From positions 1 to 6,439 of the forward strand of contig CALFVM010000225.1 of the NCBI GenBank assembly GCA_937928665.1: a stretch of 6,439 bases of DNA, read 5' to 3'. Source of the stretch: an uncultured Candidatus Methylacidiphilales bacterium (lineage in GTDB: Bacteria > Verrucomicrobiota > Verrucomicrobiia > Methylacidiphilales > CALFVM01). The position numbers were made by a program, and so were the translations under genes. The notes below the pieces were generated by a model, which was not told the origin of the DNA, ran no database searches, and saw only the letters and a list, made by a program, of their open reading frames with translations. Positions 1-6,439 of the stretch are shown here, in pieces. How positions within the stretch are numbered: position 1 is the stretch's first letter; every line of letters starts with the position of its first letter.

Positions 1-908
1 GTGCCGTCGAGGGCGACGATGAGGCGTCCCCCGCGTACGTCGTAGTTCGCTATGGTCCAGAGACGGCTGGTGGCCTTGGGCGCGTCGTTGGTGGAATCAG
101 CGGTGTTCTGTGCTTTTTTGATGTCTTCAAGATACCAAAAAAGATCCTGGGAGATGAAGATGGTGGGTCGGGCGATGGAAAGGCGGTCGAGTTGTTGTTG
201 GGCGAGCCCGGCCATGCTGAAGACAAAGGTGATTCGGTCGAAGGAAAGGACCGGGCTGAGGGGAAAGTAGGGGGAGTAGATGGTGACGTCCCGGACTTCG
301 GCGCGTTGAAGCTCCCCAAGTGCCGTAGCATCGTTGTTGCCCGCTCCGAGCCGGAGCTGGTTAAAGACGAGGGGATCGACGTCGGCCAAACGGATGGGGA
401 GATTCGGAAGGCCGGGTCCGAGGCTGTTCAGGTTGAGGACAATCTCCCGGAGGACGAGGCGGTTGAGGACGAGGGACAGACCGGCACCTGAGGTGGTTTC
501 GTCGGCTTGGTTTCCGGGGCCAAGTGCTTCCTGGAGTTCGAGGAGCCAAACGTAGGCACCGAGGACACGGACCTCCTCAAGTTCCCTCCTGAACAGGCCC
601 CACCAGTTCCAGGTAAGTTCGAGTCGTTCCAGCCAAAGGAAGTTTTTGCCGGATTTCGCGATGGTGACGCCGTTGAAGGTGACCTGGTTATGCCGATTAA
701 CCTCGAAACGCTCGACCACGACCTGATATCCTAACTGCGCGGCGATCCAGGAAAGGCCCTCTTCGACATGATCCCGGGCCCATTGCAGGGCAAAGTAGGT
801 TAACCCGGCTGCCATGAGGACAGCGAGAACGCCTGCCAAGCCGAGCCGACGGAGCCATTTCACAGGGTGAGGGTTTCCTGATTTGGGCCGGGAAGCAAGT
901 CCGGTCAT
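1..908 (-). CDS. AsmA/TamB-like membrane-anchored envelope protein, N-terminal part (3' end beyond window)
   Basis: The reverse strand reads open from an ATG at 908-906 to the left edge, giving 302 residues with no stop. A basic N-terminus (about residues 7-21, with K9, K17, R20, R21) is followed by one hydrophobic segment at about 22-42. This looks like an uncleaved inner-membrane anchor with the rest of the chain in the periplasm. What follows is beta-rich with alternating hydrophobic residues. It contains the layout typical of AsmA-superfamily N-termini: a stretch around 61-85 ending in FNGVTI, then LWLERLELTWNWWGLF at 91-106, then EVRVLGAYVWLLEL at 112-125. A similar unit recurs near 243-260 (LSIARPTIFIS). 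Known relatives bridge the two membranes and are linked to phospholipid transport or outer-membrane assembly. Which subfamily this is cannot be told from the N-terminus. No in-frame ATG or GTG lies just upstream, and no clear Shine-Dalgarno precedes the ATG. It diverges from the glycosidase gene. Confidence 0.8.
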   Translation of the reverse strand, partial: MTGLASRPKSGNPHPVKWLRRLGLAGVLAVLMAAGLTYFALQWARDHVEEGLSWIAAQLGYQVVVERFEVNRHNQVTFNGVTIAKSGKNFLWLERLELTWNWWGLFRRELEEVRVLGAYVWLLELQEALGPGNQADETTSGAGLSLVLNRLVLREIVLNLNSLGPGLPNLPIRLADVDPLVFNQLRLGAGNNDATALGELQRAEVRDVTIYSPYFPLSPVLSFDRITFVFSMAGLAQQQLDRLSIARPTIFISQDLFWYLEDIKKAQNTADSTNDAPKATSRLWTIANYDVRGGRLIVALDG

Positions 909-921
909 TGGTTTCGTTGTG

Positions 922-938
922 CCGGGGTAAGTCCCCGG
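922..938. repeat. Short perfect inverted repeat in the divergent spacer (possible operator)
   Basis: CCGGGG at 922-927 and CCCCGG at 933-938 form a perfect 6-bp inverted repeat around a 5-base centre (TAAGT). It lies in the 53-bp spacer between the two divergent start codons, 13 bases from one and 23 from the other. A dimeric regulator could bind here, or the transcript of either gene could fold into a small hairpin in its leader. No run of T follows on either side, so an intrinsic terminator is unlikely. In GC-rich DNA a repeat this short can occur by chance. I see no convincing -35/-10 pair in the spacer. Confidence 0.35.
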
Positions 939-951
939 AAGGCATCGGGTA

Positions 952-959
952 GGGAGAGG
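952..959 (+). promoter_or_regulatory. Shine-Dalgarno site of the GH78-like gene
   Basis: The purine run GGGAGAGG ends two bases before ATG 962, and its GGAG core (953-956) sits five bases from that ATG. This supports 962 as the start over the second in-frame ATG at 977 (codon 6), for which the spacing would be about 17 bases. It is the best ribosome-binding site in the window. Confidence 0.6.
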
Positions 960-961
960 AA

Positions 962-3808
962 ATGCCGTTGCCTTTCATGACTAAAGTCGCTCATCTTGAG
1001 CAGTTTTCAATCATTCCTGACGTGACTCTTCCTTCTTGTCCTCACCCGGCGGCCCAGTTTGTGTGGGCCGACAACTTGCATCGCACCCAGATTCTGCTGT
1101 TTCGGCGCGAGTTTGTTTTGGCAGAGCCTCCTGCGGAATCCTTCCCCTTTTATCTGTTTGTTGATTCTCGTTACCGCCTGTTTGTGAATGGTATATTTTT
1201 GGGGTCGGGCCCTGCCCGGTTCGTGACGCAGTTTCCGGAGTTCGACCGATTGGATCTGCAAGAGCATCTTCAAGCCGGGCCGAATGCGATTGTGGTCGAA
1301 GCCTACTTTTTTGGCTGTTCATCATATCAGACAATGCCGGACGGGCGCGGGGGAATGATTGCGTGGGGCGGAGGCGGCGGGATGGATCTGGGGACGCCTG
1401 GTGAGTGGCGGATGCGATCGGCGGAGGCGTGGGACCGGGAAACCGCGTTGCTGAGTTTTGCGCAAAACGCGTGCGAAATTTGCGACACGCGGAAATTGGA
1501 TCCGGCATGGTATGGAGCCGATCCGTGTGCGGGCGAGGGCTGGGTGCCGCCCATCGAAGTTGCCGGCGCGGAGCGGCCATGGGGCGAACTGCGACCGAGG
1601 TCGATTCCGCCGCAAAGGTTGGTGAAGCATCGACCCAACCGGATCTTGGTTCGTGGTGGTTTGGCCGATGGGGAAGAGATCGTTGGGTTTCGTTTTCCGG
1701 CCCGGTCAATGGGATCGCCCCAGACGCTTCCCCGCGGGCTAAAACAGGTTTTTCAAACCTGGCTGCGGTCTCCAAGGGACCAGGTCATTGATTTGGCCTT
1801 GTTCTGGGGCGACTACTGGCTCAACGGCCAGGCCCTTCAGCCGGAGTTTCGTGGGGCACGTTCGAAGCGGTGTCAGGTAGCGGTGCAGTTGAAGGAAGGC
1901 TGGAATTGTTTATGCGGGACCGTCGAGTTTTTAACCCAATCGGAGTTCTACGACGGGATCTTTGGCCTGCCCCGGTCGGCGGAAATCGTTCTGGCGTCGG
2001 CACCGGACACGGAAGCATCGGGGCGTTTCCGGCTATCGCCGCTGGTGCCGCTCAGTGGGGTGGAGGAATGGTTGCGCGATGGTCGTCCGGTGGAGCGGGA
2101 CGGATGGATGCTATGCCCGGGCAATCCCGACCGGTTGACGCCCGGACGGGTCATGGCATGGCGTCGCGTCGCCGAACCGGCCGTGAGGGACGAGGATTAT
2201 CCAGGGAAATTCAATGGAACGGTTTTGCCGCAAGGTCAGGTCTGGTCCTTAGCTTTTCCCGAGGAGTTCGTGGGGCACGTCACGCTGGATATCGAAGGGC
2301 CGGCTGGGACGGTGGTTGATTTGGCGTATGACGAGTGGTTGCGCGAAGACGGTTTGGTGGATTTATACCGGACCAACCCATTCGTCAACACGGCGGAGCG
2401 CTTCATACTCCGGGGCGGGCGGCAAACGGTTCGGACGCTGAATGTGCGGGGCGGGCGTTTCCTGCAGGTGGTGGTTAGTCCGGCTGCTGGGGCAGCGACG
2501 ATCCCGAGCGAGGCGCTTCTGCATGAGGTCTGGGTGGCGGATGTTCGATCGCTTGAAAGGGGCGAAGCCCATTTTCGTTGCGGGGATGCGGAATTGGAAA
2601 CCATTTGGAAAGCGTGTGTGCAAACGGTCGTGGCCAGCACGGAAGACGGCTACTCGGATTCACCCTGGCGGGAGCGGGGCACCTACATTGGAGATTTTTG
2701 CGTGAACCAAGCGATTCACCATCTCTTCTGCGCGGACTTCTCCATTCCGCGTCGGGGGTTGCGGGTGTTTGCTCAGGCACAGTTGCCCGACGGGCAAATG
2801 CCGGCCGTCGCGCCTGCTCACCATCGGAGGCCGCATGAGGACTTCAGCCTCATCTGGATCCTGGCACTCTACGACCACTGGGCCCTGACCGGGAATCTGA
2901 GCCTGGCCGACGAACTCTGGACTCCGGTCGAACGCATTTGGAGTTCCCCGGCGTGGATCGAGGAGACGGAGGGTCTGTGGTCAACCAACCAACACAACGT
3001 TTTTATTGATTGGGGAGTCAACATTGCAGAACGAACTGGCTTCGCCAATGGGGTGATCAATGCCTTTCGCGTCGCGGCACTTGACCGGAGTGCGGACCTG
3101 GCCGAGTTGACGGGACGCACCGGGCGTGCAGAGGAATTCCGGGCCGAGGCAGCGCGGGTCCGGGCGGCTTTTTCACGGGTGCTTTGGCTGGAGGAGGAGG
3201 GGCGATTTGCGGCCTGCATGGACGAGCAGGGACAACTGGCCGAATCGTCCGCAACCCATGCCAACCTGTTGGCTTGGGCGTTTGCAATCGGCACAGAGGA
3301 ACAACGGGAGCGCGTGCGAACGTATCTCTTCACACGTCTTGAGCAAAACTTTGACCTTGGCGTGGCTCAGGGCCAGTTCGGTGGCCAGATCGAACTCTAT
3401 TTTTGGTCCTATCTCCTTCCTGCCTTGGCAGAACGCGGTTTCCCAAAGGAGGCGGTTCGTTGGATTCGCCAGCATTGGGGCTACGTGACGGATGATGGCT
3501 TTGGCACCCTGCCCGAATGTTTTTGCCGAAAAAACATCGGGGTTGGGAGTAAGTGCCATAGTTGGAGCGGCTATCCTGCCGTGTTCCTGAACCGTTTTGT
3601 CCTCGGCCTGCGCCAGGCCTATCCCGGAAACACTCTGGAATGGGTGCTGGATCCGCTCACGGTCTCTGGGATCGATCGGGCGGAGGGCTGTCAGCCTCAT
3701 GCGGATGGAATGATCCGGGTGGCCTGGGAACGGCGGCCGGACGGGCGGTTGAATGCCTGCGTCGAGGCTCCGGAATCGGTAACGGTGCGGGTGCCCCAAG
3801 GGGCTTGA
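962..3808 (+). CDS. GH78 / alpha-L-rhamnosidase-like glycosidase, 948 aa, no signal peptide
   Basis: The layout is that of multidomain bacterial alpha-L-rhamnosidases, which remove terminal alpha-L-rhamnose by inversion. Residues about 44-180 form an N-terminal beta domain with the family-like VDSRYRLFVNG...GSGPARF at 67-87. A second jelly-roll carries GDYWLNG at 283-289. A rhamnosidase concanavalin-like domain follows at about 430-520 (GTVVDLAYDEWL at 449-460, RGGRFLQVVV at 496-505). The (alpha/alpha)6 catalytic barrel is about 535-895, and a short C-terminal beta cap ends the chain. In the barrel, DSPWRERGTYIGD at 566-578 matches the GH78 signature; E571 is the likely general acid and D566 and D578 likely contact substrate. 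FIDW (681-684), TLPE with E852 as candidate base, and HSWSGYP (866-872) also fit. Size is normal for the family. The first 25 residues are not a signal peptide, so the enzyme is predicted cytoplasmic, acting on imported oligosaccharides. Rhamnose specificity is inferred from family only. The SUI1-like gene follows after 32 bp. Confidence 0.88.
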   Translation: MPLPFMTKVAHLEQFSIIPDVTLPSCPHPAAQFVWADNLHRTQILLFRREFVLAEPPAESFPFYLFVDSRYRLFVNGIFLGSGPARFVTQFPEFDRLDLQEHLQAGPNAIVVEAYFFGCSSYQTMPDGRGGMIAWGGGGGMDLGTPGEWRMRSAEAWDRETALLSFAQNACEICDTRKLDPAWYGADPCAGEGWVPPIEVAGAERPWGELRPRSIPPQRLVKHRPNRILVRGGLADGEEIVGFRFPARSMGSPQTLPRGLKQVFQTWLRSPRDQVIDLALFWGDYWLNGQALQPEFRGARSKRCQVAVQLKEGWNCLCGTVEFLTQSEFYDGIFGLPRSAEIVLASAPDTEASGRFRLSPLVPLSGVEEWLRDGRPVERDGWMLCPGNPDRLTPGRVMAWRRVAEPAVRDEDYPGKFNGTVLPQGQVWSLAFPEEFVGHVTLDIEGPAGTVVDLAYDEWLREDGLVDLYRTNPFVNTAERFILRGGRQTVRTLNVRGGRFLQVVVSPAAGAATIPSEALLHEVWVADVRSLERGEAHFRCGDAELETIWKACVQTVVASTEDGYSDSPWRERGTYIGDFCVNQAIHHLFCADFSIPRRGLRVFAQAQLPDGQMPAVAPAHHRRPHEDFSLIWILALYDHWALTGNLSLADELWTPVERIWSSPAWIEETEGLWSTNQHNVFIDWGVNIAERTGFANGVINAFRVAALDRSADLAELTGRTGRAEEFRAEAARVRAAFSRVLWLEEEGRFAACMDEQGQLAESSATHANLLAWAFAIGTEEQRERVRTYLFTRLEQNFDLGVAQGQFGGQIELYFWSYLLPALAERGFPKEAVRWIRQHWGYVTDDGFGTLPECFCRKNIGVGSKCHSWSGYPAVFLNRFVLGLRQAYPGNTLEWVLDPLTVSGIDRAEGCQPHADGMIRVAWERRPDGRLNACVEAPESVTVRVPQGA

Positions 3809-3840
3809 GAGAAGGAAACAAGTCGGGCACTGTTTTGGCC

Positions 3841-4227
3841 ATGGGTAAGCCCAAGGGCAAAATTGATGTGTCGGCGGCCTCCGGACCTTTGCATGATCCG
3901 TTCAGCGTCCTCGCCGGGATGGACTTACCTGAACGGGAGGTTCCCCCCGAACCGGAACCGTTACCCGCGGAGCCCCGTCTGATGAAGCGTGGTCGTGTGG
4001 TTCTCCGCCGGGAAACCGCCGGGCGCGGGGGCAAGGTGGTCGTGGTGGTCGGCGATTTTCCAGAGACAATGAGTGCGGAGGAGATCGCGGAGATGGCCCG
4101 CTCCCTCCGTCGCGCCCTGGGCTGTGGCGGGACCGTGCGCGGGCGGGAGATTGAAGTTCAGGGGGAGCGCACTCCAGAGGTTCGTGCGTGGCTGGAGGGG
4201 GCGCGTTTCCGGGTGGTCGGACCGTAG
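3841..4227 (+). CDS. SUI1/eIF1-like translation factor family protein (YciH-like), 128 aa
   Basis: Residues about 51-126 are a SUI1 domain. RRETAGRGGKVVVVV (56-70) gives the basic GRGGK loop, MSAEEIAEMARSLRRALG (77-94) gives the helix, and CGGTV (95-99), REIEVQG (102-108) and a final helix-strand ending RFRVV complete it. This matches the bacterial YciH/eIF1 fold, a small ribosome-associated cytoplasmic protein; E. coli YciH affects start-codon fidelity in vitro and its role elsewhere is unclear. Residues 1-50 form an extension rich in Pro and Glu (PEREVPPEPEPLPAEPR, 30-46) that looks disordered. The ATG at 3841 was chosen as the first ATG after the upstream stop. The frame is open further back into the glycosidase gene, but that part is out-of-frame translation of the glycosidase. 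A GAAGGA at 3811-3816 is 24 bases away, too far for a normal Shine-Dalgarno; TTG at 3835 is an alternative start. The 32-bp gap suggests co-transcription with the glycosidase. Confidence 0.85.
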   Translation: MGKPKGKIDVSAASGPLHDPFSVLAGMDLPEREVPPEPEPLPAEPRLMKRGRVVLRRETAGRGGKVVVVVGDFPETMSAEEIAEMARSLRRALGCGGTVRGREIEVQGERTPEVRAWLEGARFRVVGP

Positions 4228-4272
4228 ATGCAGGGTCCAGCTTCGGTCAGGAGCAGACTCAGAATCCGTTGG

Positions 4273-6042
4273 TCAGCGTTCGGGTGTGGAGACCTCCAAA
4301 GCGCGGGCCAGAGCTTGAGCGCGGGTGTCATGGGGATGGTGGCGAAGAAGTTTTTGCGCGGTGCGTCGGGCGGCTTCCCGCTGGCCTTGAGCGTCTTGGA
4401 CGACGGCAAGATTGAGAAGGGCGACGGGATGGAAGGGGTCGAGCGCAAGAGCCTGGGCGAGGACGTAGGCCGCCTCGGGGAGACGTTGCAATTGAATGAG
4501 AGAATGGGCCGCGCTGGCAAAGGCGGCGGGATAATCAGGTTTAGTGCGGAGGGCGCGTTGATAGGCGGCGATGGCTTCTTCGTGCCGACCCTGGCGTGCG
4601 CGGACGACGCCGAGGTTAAAGGCAGCGATGTAGTTGTCGCTTTGGGCCTGAATGGCGGAGACAAAGGCGTCACCAGCCTGGTCAAGTTGGTCCCGGGCGG
4701 CGAAGGCCTCGCCCAGATTATTCCAGGCTTTGGAGTTGAAGGGTTGTTTCTGCACGACATCGGCCCAGAGGGCGGCAGGGTCGTGGAAGAGGGAGTTGCG
4801 CAGGATGGTGAGGGAACCCAAAAGAAGCGCGATCGTGACTCCCATGGCAGCGAGCGGTCGGGCCTGGGAGGAGGGATTCCCCGCTGCCCAGCGGGCCGTC
4901 GCCCAAACCGCAAGGGCAATGAGGGGGAAGGAAGCGAGGTAGAGACGGTGCTCCGCGTAAGGTTCCGTAACGATCGGGAGAACCGAGGAGGTCGGTGCGA
5001 GGATGAGAAAGAACAGGACCGGACCGAGACCAACAGAGGGCCGTTTGCTGAAGAGATAGAGAGAGGCAAGGGCAATGGCAGCAACGGCGAGGGCGGCGGG
5101 AAGCAAGGTCCAGACGGAAGTGTCATTCCGGATGTAAGCCGCAAAAATCAGAGGCGAGGGGTAAGGGATGAGCTTGAGATAAGTGAGGATGATGGGCCCC
5201 TGTTCAAGGAGGTAGTGCCACCAAGGTAAGGTATCGAAGGAAAATCCGACCGATTCGGTCCGGTGTCCCCCCAAAACAAGAAGGCCTAACACAATCCATG
5301 ATGAAAAAAGGCCGAGGTAGAGGCCCGGCCGGGCGAGAACTGACGCCCGGAAGGAGGCGTGGAACCAGGCACGATCGATGAGGAGAATGGCCAGCGGGGT
5401 AACGACAGCGGTTTCTTTGCAAAGAACACCTAGGAACGTTCCGCCGACGGTCAGGGCAAGCCAACGACCGGGTTGACGGGTCGCCGGATCATGGGCCCGG
5501 AGAAAGGCATAGACCGCGAGAAATAAGCCGAGGGCCATGAGGGACTCGGCCCGTTGGATGATGTAGGTGACGGCGTTGGTTTGAACGGGGTGAAGTGCCC
5601 AGAGCAGAGCCACAAAAAAAGCAGTCCGGGCAGCACCTCCGGCAAGCGGGGTTGCAGCGAGCGTGAAAAGACGATGGGCGATGCCGAAGGCGAGCAGCGT
5701 GTTGGCGGCATGGATGAGGAGGTTTCCGGCGTGAAAGGGGGCGGTGTGGAGACCGCCCAGCCAAGTGGTCAAGGCGATGGAGAAGGCCCCGAGCGGACGT
5801 CCGGCCATGGTCGTATCGGAAGGGGCGGTGAACCAGTGGAGCGGCTGGTTGAGCTCGCGGAGGAAGGGATTGTGGACGATCGAGGGGTAATCGTCGAAAA
5901 CGAAAATACCGCCGAAACTGTTGGCATAGGCAGCGGCGACGGCAGCAAGGAGCAGCCACGGGTAGAAGTGGGTCAGTCTGTCTGGCCCGGTCGAGGCGGC
6001 GGAGTGGAGGTTTTGCGGCATCCCGGTAGCCGGAAGGGTCAA
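4273..6042 (-). CDS. TMTC-like GT-C fold membrane protein with C-terminal TPRs, 589 aa
   Basis: The first ~415 residues are strongly hydrophobic, with roughly eleven to thirteen membrane segments (for example 26-43, 105-125, 141-160, 167-183, 239-258, 310-331, 337-357, 368-384, 395-413). The loop after segment 1 carries FVFDDYPSIVHNP (47-59), whose D50-D51 pair is placed like the acidic motif of GT-C glycosyltransferases. HPVQTNAVTYIIQRAESL (151-168), LCKETAVVTPLAILLIDR (207-224) and EPYAEHRLYL (360-369) resemble conserved blocks of the TMTC family, which in animals is linked to protein O-mannosylation using a lipid-linked sugar. Residues about 437-572 form four TPRs with typical alternation (AWNNLGEAFAARDQLDQA; AAFNLGVVRARQGRHEEA), predicted outside the cytoplasm by analogy. 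Donor and acceptor are unknown. The start is a TTG overlapping the upstream stop; an ATG at codon 8 (6021-6019) is the alternative. A weak AGGTG lies at 6058-6054. It converges on the SUI1-like gene 45 bp away, with no clear terminator between. Confidence 0.85.
   Translation of the reverse strand: MTLPATGMPQNLHSAASTGPDRLTHFYPWLLLAAVAAAYANSFGGIFVFDDYPSIVHNPFLRELNQPLHWFTAPSDTTMAGRPLGAFSIALTTWLGGLHTAPFHAGNLLIHAANTLLAFGIAHRLFTLAATPLAGGAARTAFFVALLWALHPVQTNAVTYIIQRAESLMALGLFLAVYAFLRAHDPATRQPGRWLALTVGGTFLGVLCKETAVVTPLAILLIDRAWFHASFRASVLARPGLYLGLFSSWIVLGLLVLGGHRTESVGFSFDTLPWWHYLLEQGPIILTYLKLIPYPSPLIFAAYIRNDTSVWTLLPAALAVAAIALASLYLFSKRPSVGLGPVLFFLILAPTSSVLPIVTEPYAEHRLYLASFPLIALAVWATARWAAGNPSSQARPLAAMGVTIALLLGSLTILRNSLFHDPAALWADVVQKQPFNSKAWNNLGEAFAARDQLDQAGDAFVSAIQAQSDNYIAAFNLGVVRARQGRHEEAIAAYQRALRTKPDYPAAFASAAHSLIQLQRLPEAAYVLAQALALDPFHPVALLNLAVVQDAQGQREAARRTAQKLLRHHPHDTRAQALARALEVSTPER
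6039..6042 (-). other. TTGA stop-start overlap linking two minus-strand genes
   Basis: On the minus strand TTGA reads as a TTG start (6042-6040) for the TMTC-like gene and as the TGA stop (6041-6039) of the gene before it. Such 4-base overlaps usually mark translational coupling within one mRNA. It is the main argument for the TTG start; if the ATG at 6021-6019 is used instead, the genes are separated by 17 bp and coupling is weaker. Confidence 0.6.
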
Positions 6043-6439
6043 GGGGCAGGAGACACCTGGCGGATCTCAAGGGTGTAGGTCATGTCGCCCGGACCGGAGA
6101 AGGTAGCGAGAGGCATCCGCCCGTTCACGTAAGCCGGTTCCGTGACATGCCGGTAAGTACATGCGGAAGGCGGAATGGGCAGATTGAAAGTGGAAGCCTC
6201 GCCTTTAGGCCCCGAACTCCACCCGAAGGAAACGGAAGTCTCCCCTCCCGCACCGTCTCGAAAGGCCGCGGCGTCCTGCTCCGGCCATAAATGGACTCCA
6301 AGCCGGGGGTTATTGGTGCGCAAGGGGGAATCGGCCGCATCCCAAAGCCTGGTGATCTCGTCCCCGTTTGGCCCGGTCACGCTCAAGGCCAGGCTCTTGG
6401 CATCGCCCGCCAGGAACTGGAGATTCCAGCGGTGACGCC
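6039..6439 (-). CDS. Unrecognised protein, C-terminal 132 residues (5' end beyond window)
   Basis: The reverse strand is open from the right edge (first full codon at 6437-6435) to TGA at 6041-6039. I do not recognise the family. The visible part reads as mixed, probably beta-rich, soluble sequence: WNLQFLAGDAKSLALSVTG near the edge, a charged middle (ITRLWDAADSP; LWPEQDAAAFRDG), then a Gly/Ser/Pro-rich stretch and a last strand-like MTYTLEIRQVSPAP. It has a single cysteine and no membrane segment. A TTG at 6386-6384 could act as an internal start giving 115 residues, but coding sequence continues in frame for at least 17 codons upstream of it, so I treat the gene as partial. Its stop overlaps the start of the TMTC-like membrane gene. 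The two are probably one operon, and this protein could be a partner or target of the membrane enzyme; that is inference from position only. Confidence 0.6.
   Translation of the reverse strand, partial: RHRWNLQFLAGDAKSLALSVTGPNGDEITRLWDAADSPLRTNNPRLGVHLWPEQDAAAFRDGAGGETSVSFGWSSGPKGEASTFNLPIPPSACTYRHVTEPAYVNGRMPLATFSGPGDMTYTLEIRQVSPAP

Noticed and set aside
697..978. A 93-codon minus-strand frame across the divergent spacer.
   Set aside because: It overlaps the AsmA-like gene in a different frame and lacks the hydrophobic anchor and beta pattern that the chosen frame shows.
1011..1775. A 254-codon minus-strand frame inside the glycosidase gene.
   Set aside because: Low-complexity Pro/Arg/Ser composition, antisense to the conserved N-terminal domains of the glycosidase.
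1848..2280. A 14-base direct repeat (TTCGTGGGGCACGT) at 1848-1861 and 2267-2280.
   Set aside because: Both copies are coding but in different frames with unrelated residues and unrelated flanks; most likely chance similarity in GC-rich DNA.
4219..4238. GGACC/GGTCC pair spanning the end of the SUI1 gene, considered as a terminator between the convergent genes.
   Set aside because: Only five pairs with a ten-base loop and no T run on either strand; too weak to call.
4158..5144. A 328-codon minus-strand frame overlapping the TMTC-like gene in another frame.
   Set aside because: Its product is dominated by Ser, Pro and Arg, typical of an off-frame reading, and it covers the end of the SUI1 gene as well.
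4228..5229. A 333-codon plus-strand reading frame opposite the TMTC-like gene.
   Set aside because: It is rich in Gly, Glu and Arg with no domain or hydrophobic core. It lies antisense to a gene with clear membrane segments and TPRs, so it is a by-product of GC-rich codon use.

Overview
The window is about 6.4 kb of GC-rich, gene-dense bacterial DNA carrying five protein-coding genes. Two of them run off the window edges. I see no RNA gene, mobile element, CRISPR array or long repeat. The gene families present are an AsmA/TamB-like anchored protein, a GH78-type glycosidase without a signal peptide, a YciH-like SUI1 protein and a TMTC-like membrane protein with TPRs. Together with the weak Shine-Dalgarno signals, this fits a member of the PVC group, Verrucomicrobiota being my best guess. 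That assignment is an inference from gene style; Planctomycetota or Acidobacteriota are not excluded.

Left part: bases 1-908 on the minus strand are the N-terminal 302 codons of an AsmA-like, membrane-anchored envelope protein, with the stop beyond the left edge. It diverges across a 53-bp spacer from a large plus-strand gene (962-3808) for a GH78/alpha-L-rhamnosidase-like glycosidase. The spacer holds a perfect 6+6 inverted repeat that could be an operator. The glycosidase gene is followed after 32 bp by a small SUI1/eIF1-like gene (3841-4227), probably in the same transcript.

Right part: a minus-strand pair converges on the SUI1 gene with a 45-bp gap. The upstream member (6039 to the right edge) is the C-terminal 132 residues of a protein I do not recognise. 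Its stop codon overlaps the TTG start of the downstream member (4273-6042) as TTGA, which suggests translational coupling. The downstream member is a polytopic membrane protein resembling the TMTC/GT-C glycosyltransferase group, with about four C-terminal TPRs.

Three of the five products concern the cell envelope or carbohydrate (AsmA-like, GH78-like, GT-C-like). Nothing ties them into one pathway, and I do not see a clear new defence, mobile or regulatory system. The items most worth a second look are the TMTC-like protein coupled to an unknown partner, and the signal-less glycosidase with its variant catalytic signature.
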